Shown: piece by piece, positions 25,791 to 28,983 of the stretch | How the letters are laid out: every line of letters starts with the position of its first letter | Numbering within the stretch: the stretch's first letter is position 1 | DNA from: a virus | DNA length: 28,983 bases | Virus record (IMG/VR): IMGVR_UViG_3300020197_000112 | Coordinates: 1-28,983 of that record | Direction: 5' to 3' (one strand) | Position numbers and translations under genes: made by a program | The notes under the pieces: model-generated | Told to the model about the DNA's origin: nothing | Seen by the model: only the letters and a program-made list of their open reading frames with translations | Database searches by the model: none

Positions 25791-27377
25791 CTATTTGGTT
25801 GCTCTGCCCTCACCCTTTGGATTTCTGCCAGCAACTGTTGCGGTTCCATCAGATTGATTATTTAATCGTTCTGCGTCACGTGCCCTTGTTGCTGTATCTT
25901 GTGGTTTTGGCTGGAAAGGCTCATCCCCTCCTTCCCGTTGTGGAAGTCCAAGAATATTTCTTGCCTCATTGGGCATCATAACCTGATTTTTTACATATCT
26001 TTCAAGTATTTGAGATTGTACATTTTCATCAGTCAATGTTAATTCATTAAATTTAAGAACTAAAACATCGGTCTTTTCTCTAATAATCCTATTTAATGTT
26101 TTTTCAAGTTCTCTTTGTGCAGGTCTTGCCACCTGTTCTTTAAAGGTCCGATCCTGTGCAAGTGCTGCTGCAATTCCACCAGAGTCGCCACCGCCAATCT
26201 TTGATAAAGGAACCTGGTGAGCAATTAAAATATCATCACGATTTTGTTTACGATACCTTTCAAAAGAGCCTTCTTGAACACCATTTTCAATTGGCTGCAT
26301 GTTAAACTCAACCTTATTGGTATCTGTGTCTCCAGGAAGTGGGATATACAGAGTTCTATGCGACTGCCCCTTTAGATTTGTTTGTAAAAATCTAAACATC
26401 TTATCTTCTGCATCACCAGAAAGTTTTGCACCTTTGAGAGTAACAACATAACGTGGAACTGCCTTATTGCTAAAATAATCAATATTATATTGTGACGCTA
26501 ACTGGTCTCCGTGAAGTGAATTTATTGCAGACAAAACATCTGGAACACCATAGAACGTGTTTAATGGCGAATATTGTTTAAAGTGAATAATTTCGTTTGG
26601 TCTTGAATCGGTAGTAATAGGGTTTGGGTTCTTTGCTGCAAAGTTACGGAAGTAAACAACCTTTTGACCTATAATCTGAACATATCCATCTCGTAAACGA
26701 CGAGCACGCATTGTGGTTGCTGGAATATGTCCTACATATCCAATTTCTCCACGAATGGTTCTGCCAATTTCAAGATATCCATTTCCTGTTGACTGCATAT
26801 CTGTATAAACCTTAACCATAGTTGTGGTAAATGAATCATTGTCGTTTAACGATTCAATCCAATCATGCAATTCAATTTTTGCTCTTTCAATTCTGTTTCT
26901 TGCTCTTCCTACTTGTTCTTTATCTTGATTAGACTCAAGGCGAAGCATTGTAGAAGATGAAATCTCAAAGTCATAACCGAGTCCAACAATGTTTTCTACT
27001 TTTGCATCAATTGCAGCATGGTTTGCAAAAGAAGTATCATAATAATTTGCTAACTCATATAGATTCCAGGGTGGTGTAATTACATCAAACAAACCATAAG
27101 CATTTCTGTATACAGAACCAGGATTAATTTCTTTTGACTGTGCTCCATCTATACCTGTTGGTTGTGCTTTAGCATTATTCAAATACCCCGTCATATTTTC
27201 TGGAGCAATTGCCTTTTCTGCAAGTCTGCCCGCTCTACGTTTAAAGTTATTGTCTAGGCCGACCAAATTTTTAAGTTCAGTCCAAGATTTATTAAATGGG
27301 TCATCTTCTTTAAACTGCTTAAGTACGTCTGTTGGATTGTCAATGCTTGCATTAATAAAAAAATCTTGATCGCTCAT
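25791..27377 (-). CDS. portal protein (PBSX family type)
   Basis: This 528-residue protein shows the portal pattern of the PBSX/SPP1-like class. Landmarks are FANHAAIDAKVENIVGLGYDF, TGNGYLEIGR, EIIHFKQYSPLNTFYGVPD, NKAVPRYVV, and PLSKIGGGDSG with FKEQVARPAQRELEKTLN. It forms the dodecameric DNA gate at one capsid vertex. The start overlaps the stop of the upstream small gene (TAATG). The C-terminal 40 residues are Asn/Gly/Arg-rich and likely disordered. The portal is usually preceded by the terminase; here a structural gene and a small gene precede it instead. Confidence 0.93.
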   Translation of the reverse strand: MSDQDFFINASIDNPTDVLKQFKEDDPFNKSWTELKNLVGLDNNFKRRAGRLAEKAIAPENMTGYLNNAKAQPTGIDGAQSKEINPGSVYRNAYGLFDVITPPWNLYELANYYDTSFANHAAIDAKVENIVGLGYDFEISSSTMLRLESNQDKEQVGRARNRIERAKIELHDWIESLNDNDSFTTTMVKVYTDMQSTGNGYLEIGRTIRGEIGYVGHIPATTMRARRLRDGYVQIIGQKVVYFRNFAAKNPNPITTDSRPNEIIHFKQYSPLNTFYGVPDVLSAINSLHGDQLASQYNIDYFSNKAVPRYVVTLKGAKLSGDAEDKMFRFLQTNLKGQSHRTLYIPLPGDTDTNKVEFNMQPIENGVQEGSFERYRKQNRDDILIAHQVPLSKIGGGDSGGIAAALAQDRTFKEQVARPAQRELEKTLNRIIREKTDVLVLKFNELTLTDENVQSQILERYVKNQVMMPNEARNILGLPQREGGDEPFQPKPQDTATRARDAERLNNQSDGTATVAGRNPKGEGRATK

Positions 27378-27745
27378 TAGTCTTGTGCTCCATATTTCTT
27401 AATAGTTTGTTGTGCATCATAGACAGACCCCATATCATTAAGATTAGGTATCAATCCTTCACGCATCCTTTGTTTTTGTTCTTCATACTCTGAATCAGTA
27501 ACACGGTTTAATCCTGCAAAAAATACAGCCTCGCCTTCTGGTTCGCCATAATGGGCTGCAGCATCTTTTAACTCTGCTATCTTAGAAATATCACCTTTCA
27601 TAGAAGGTATATTTAAAATATTACCTTGTCCATCAGTAAACCATTTTCCATTTTGTTTTTTCCAAACATATATACCCCAATCGTACATTTTGTCGATTGC
27701 TTTAATTTTAGTTTTGCCAATTTGGCCAGGGATTTGTCTTTTCAT
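27377..27745 (-). CDS. small conserved phage protein before the portal, function unknown
   Basis: I take the ATG at 27745 (MKRQIPGQIGK, 122 residues); a GTG at 27751 would add two codons. The protein is basic at its N-terminus and contains WKKQNGKWFTDGQGNIL, GDISKIAELKDAAAHYG and EEQKQRMREGLIPNLND. Nothing in it points to an enzyme, and I know of no defined role for such proteins. Its stop overlaps the portal start (TAATG), so they are probably co-translated. Its leader would be only about one base if the -10 at 27753-27761 is used. Confidence 0.72.
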   Translation of the reverse strand: MKRQIPGQIGKTKIKAIDKMYDWGIYVWKKQNGKWFTDGQGNILNIPSMKGDISKIAELKDAAAHYGEPEGEAVFFAGLNRVTDSEYEEQKQRMREGLIPNLNDMGSVYDAQQTIKKYGAQD

Positions 27746-27752
27746 TACCACC

Positions 27753-27761
27753 AGTATACCA
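27753..27761 (-). promoter_or_regulatory. extended -10 promoter before the small pre-portal gene
   Basis: The minus strand reads TGGTATACT, a TGN plus near-consensus -10. The expected transcription start is 27746, one base before the ATG at 27745. A second TATAAT (27768-27763) overlaps the upstream stop. The site sits in a 7-base inverted repeat (27752-27771). Confidence 0.5.
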
Positions 27762-27763
27762 TA

Positions 27764-28983
27764 TTATACTGCTGACGAGGTTGTTTGTTGCCAGAGAATG
27801 TTCTGATAGATATTATATTCACACTGACCAATACCAAGAATCTTGTCTGTCCCAGTTGTTATTTTATTAGTCCCAACATAACTCCTATAAACATCTTCTG
27901 GGTCAACCCCATAGTAACTGGTTGAAGACTGAACCAATACACCGTTCCACAAGAAATATTCTGGTATCCAATATTCCCAGTCTATTGTTAGAGGACCAGA
28001 ACGCTTTACCCTAAACCATGGCCTTGTTGATATTTTCTGAACTGCCTGTAGATTGGTAGACTGATAATAAGAAATATTATTAAATAACATAGGACCATTT
28101 AATTTGATCGATCCGTATGAGCCAGAAACATCTAGTAGGTTAGAAAATGATATTCCTAAAAATGCCCATTGTTTAATTGTTAAGACTGGCTCTCTTACAA
28201 TTTTGCCATTTAAATAAAATGCTATGTCATTTTCAATTCTTCCTGTAAGCACATTAATTCCATAAATTCTTCCTCTTTTGCCAGTCTGATCATTTGCAAC
28301 AATATAAAATCTTATATAAGAATTTTTTGCTTCTATTTCAAAAATTTGAGTTGGTGCATAGGGGAAATAATCTTCGTCAAAACGCAGTGCTGTTTGCATA
28401 GCAATAATCTTATCAAAATTATTTGTTTGATTTTCGTTAATTGGAATTAACAATCCTCTATTAATAAATGGATCGTATTTTCCTCTTATTTGTACCCCGC
28501 TAGTTCTTGTTAAATACAAATAGGGAGAACTTTTTTTATAAATGCTATAAGGATTTTTACCTTTATAATTGTAATAAATTCCAGATTTTTTATACGGATA
28601 CATTTTTACAAAAGGACTTGTTCCTATGGGATTGTTTGAACTATTAAAAGATTGAGAACAATATTCTAGTTTTTTAAGTTTAATTTTATTTCTTAAAATA
28701 TTTTTTACTTTAACTTCTAAATGAGTAACTAAAGACAATTTATTAAAATCTACATTAGATGGAGGATAAATAATCATATTATCGATTACTTCGTATTTAG
28801 TGGTTAACCAATTGCTACCTGGCTCCACCGTTCCTTCTTTTGCTGCTGGCTCAACATTTTGAAAAAACGAATTGTTTTGGGTTGCTCCCGCTTTAATATA
28901 TTGAAAACTTACAAAAGATCTTACCAAAGCATCTGTCGTATCATATTTGTATGTTCTGGTTTGATTGTATTGCAGATTTTCAT
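27764..28983 (-). CDS. structural protein with a LamG-like segment, 5' end outside the window
   Basis: The frame is open to the right edge, so the first visible residues (ENLQYNQTRTYK) belong to a longer protein; a TTG at 28927 is not a likely start. About 406 codons are visible. The protein is rich in Tyr, Asn, Ile and Lys and predicted to be mostly strands. A segment at about visible residues 205-312 (IRFYIVAND, DIAFYLNGKIV, WAFLGISFSN) looks like a LamG/concanavalin sandwich. The C-terminal part (WFRVKRSGPLTIDWEYWI) is another strand-rich unit. It probably binds a surface sugar as a tail or head appendage, but location upstream of the portal is unusual. Confidence 0.6.
   Translation of the reverse strand, partial: ENLQYNQTRTYKYDTTDALVRSFVSFQYIKAGATQNNSFFQNVEPAAKEGTVEPGSNWLTTKYEVIDNMIIYPPSNVDFNKLSLVTHLEVKVKNILRNKIKLKKLEYCSQSFNSSNNPIGTSPFVKMYPYKKSGIYYNYKGKNPYSIYKKSSPYLYLTRTSGVQIRGKYDPFINRGLLIPINENQTNNFDKIIAMQTALRFDEDYFPYAPTQIFEIEAKNSYIRFYIVANDQTGKRGRIYGINVLTGRIENDIAFYLNGKIVREPVLTIKQWAFLGISFSNLLDVSGSYGSIKLNGPMLFNNISYYQSTNLQAVQKISTRPWFRVKRSGPLTIDWEYWIPEYFLWNGVLVQSSTSYYGVDPEDVYRSYVGTNKITTGTDKILGIGQCEYNIYQNILWQQTTSSAV

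Noticed and set aside
28925-28983. A TTG at 28927 and an ATG at 28983 as gene starts at the right edge
   Set aside because: The main frame stays open to the edge, so TTG is only internal, and the ATG at 28983 is in another frame that stops after 20 codons.
1-28983. tRNA genes, CRISPR arrays, insertion sequences and attachment sites
   Set aside because: No cloverleaf-like, spaced-repeat or transposase signals were seen; the gaps are too small for most of them.

Overview
This window is about 29 kb of the late structural region of a tailed phage or prophage with a very long, probably siphovirus-type tail. It is AT-rich by eye, and every gene I accept is on the minus strand, so transcription runs from the right end to the left end. 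The portal and protease look PBSX/XkdF-like and the major capsid protein looks HK97-fold. The tail-assembly chaperone is of a kind I associate with phages of Actinobacteria. A phage of a low-GC actinobacterium is my best guess at origin, but this is inference; the host cannot be read from the sequence. No integrase, terminase, lysis gene, tRNA or CRISPR array is visible.

Head module, in transcription order: a right-edge-truncated structural protein with a LamG-like segment (28983-27764), a small conserved protein (27745-27377), portal (27377-25791), a protease-scaffold fusion (25723-24380) with a strong internal ribosome binding site for a separate scaffold (24970), and the major capsid protein (24357-23215). 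Then come an EF-hand-bearing small protein (23118-22645), connector-type proteins (22642-21306), a gp10-like tail-completion protein (21306-20632) and a tail-terminator candidate (20635-20039).

Tail module: major tail protein (19970-19362) bracketed by hairpins, two paralogous tail-assembly chaperones (19288-18602 and 18558-18232), a 3241-residue tape measure protein (18207-8482), a distal-tail-type protein (8482-7862), a 1417-residue hub/tip protein with a LamG-like segment (7862-3609), and four smaller tip or fibre proteins (3609-1038). The left end holds short non-structural genes: a zinc ribbon, a MerR-like DNA-binding protein, a conserved small protein and the start of one more gene.

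Genes are packed tightly, often with stop-start overlaps of the TAATG type, and no gap exceeds about 100 bases. The larger gaps carry a repeated design: a hairpin terminator followed by, or a gap holding, an extended -10 promoter of form TGNTATAAT. One of these would start transcription on the A of the start codon. Points most worth checking are the nested scaffold start, the duplicated chaperone with an A7 slippery heptamer, a kinase-like motif set inside the tape measure, three helically phased DnaA-box-like sequences over a promoter, and the shared extended -10 promoters.
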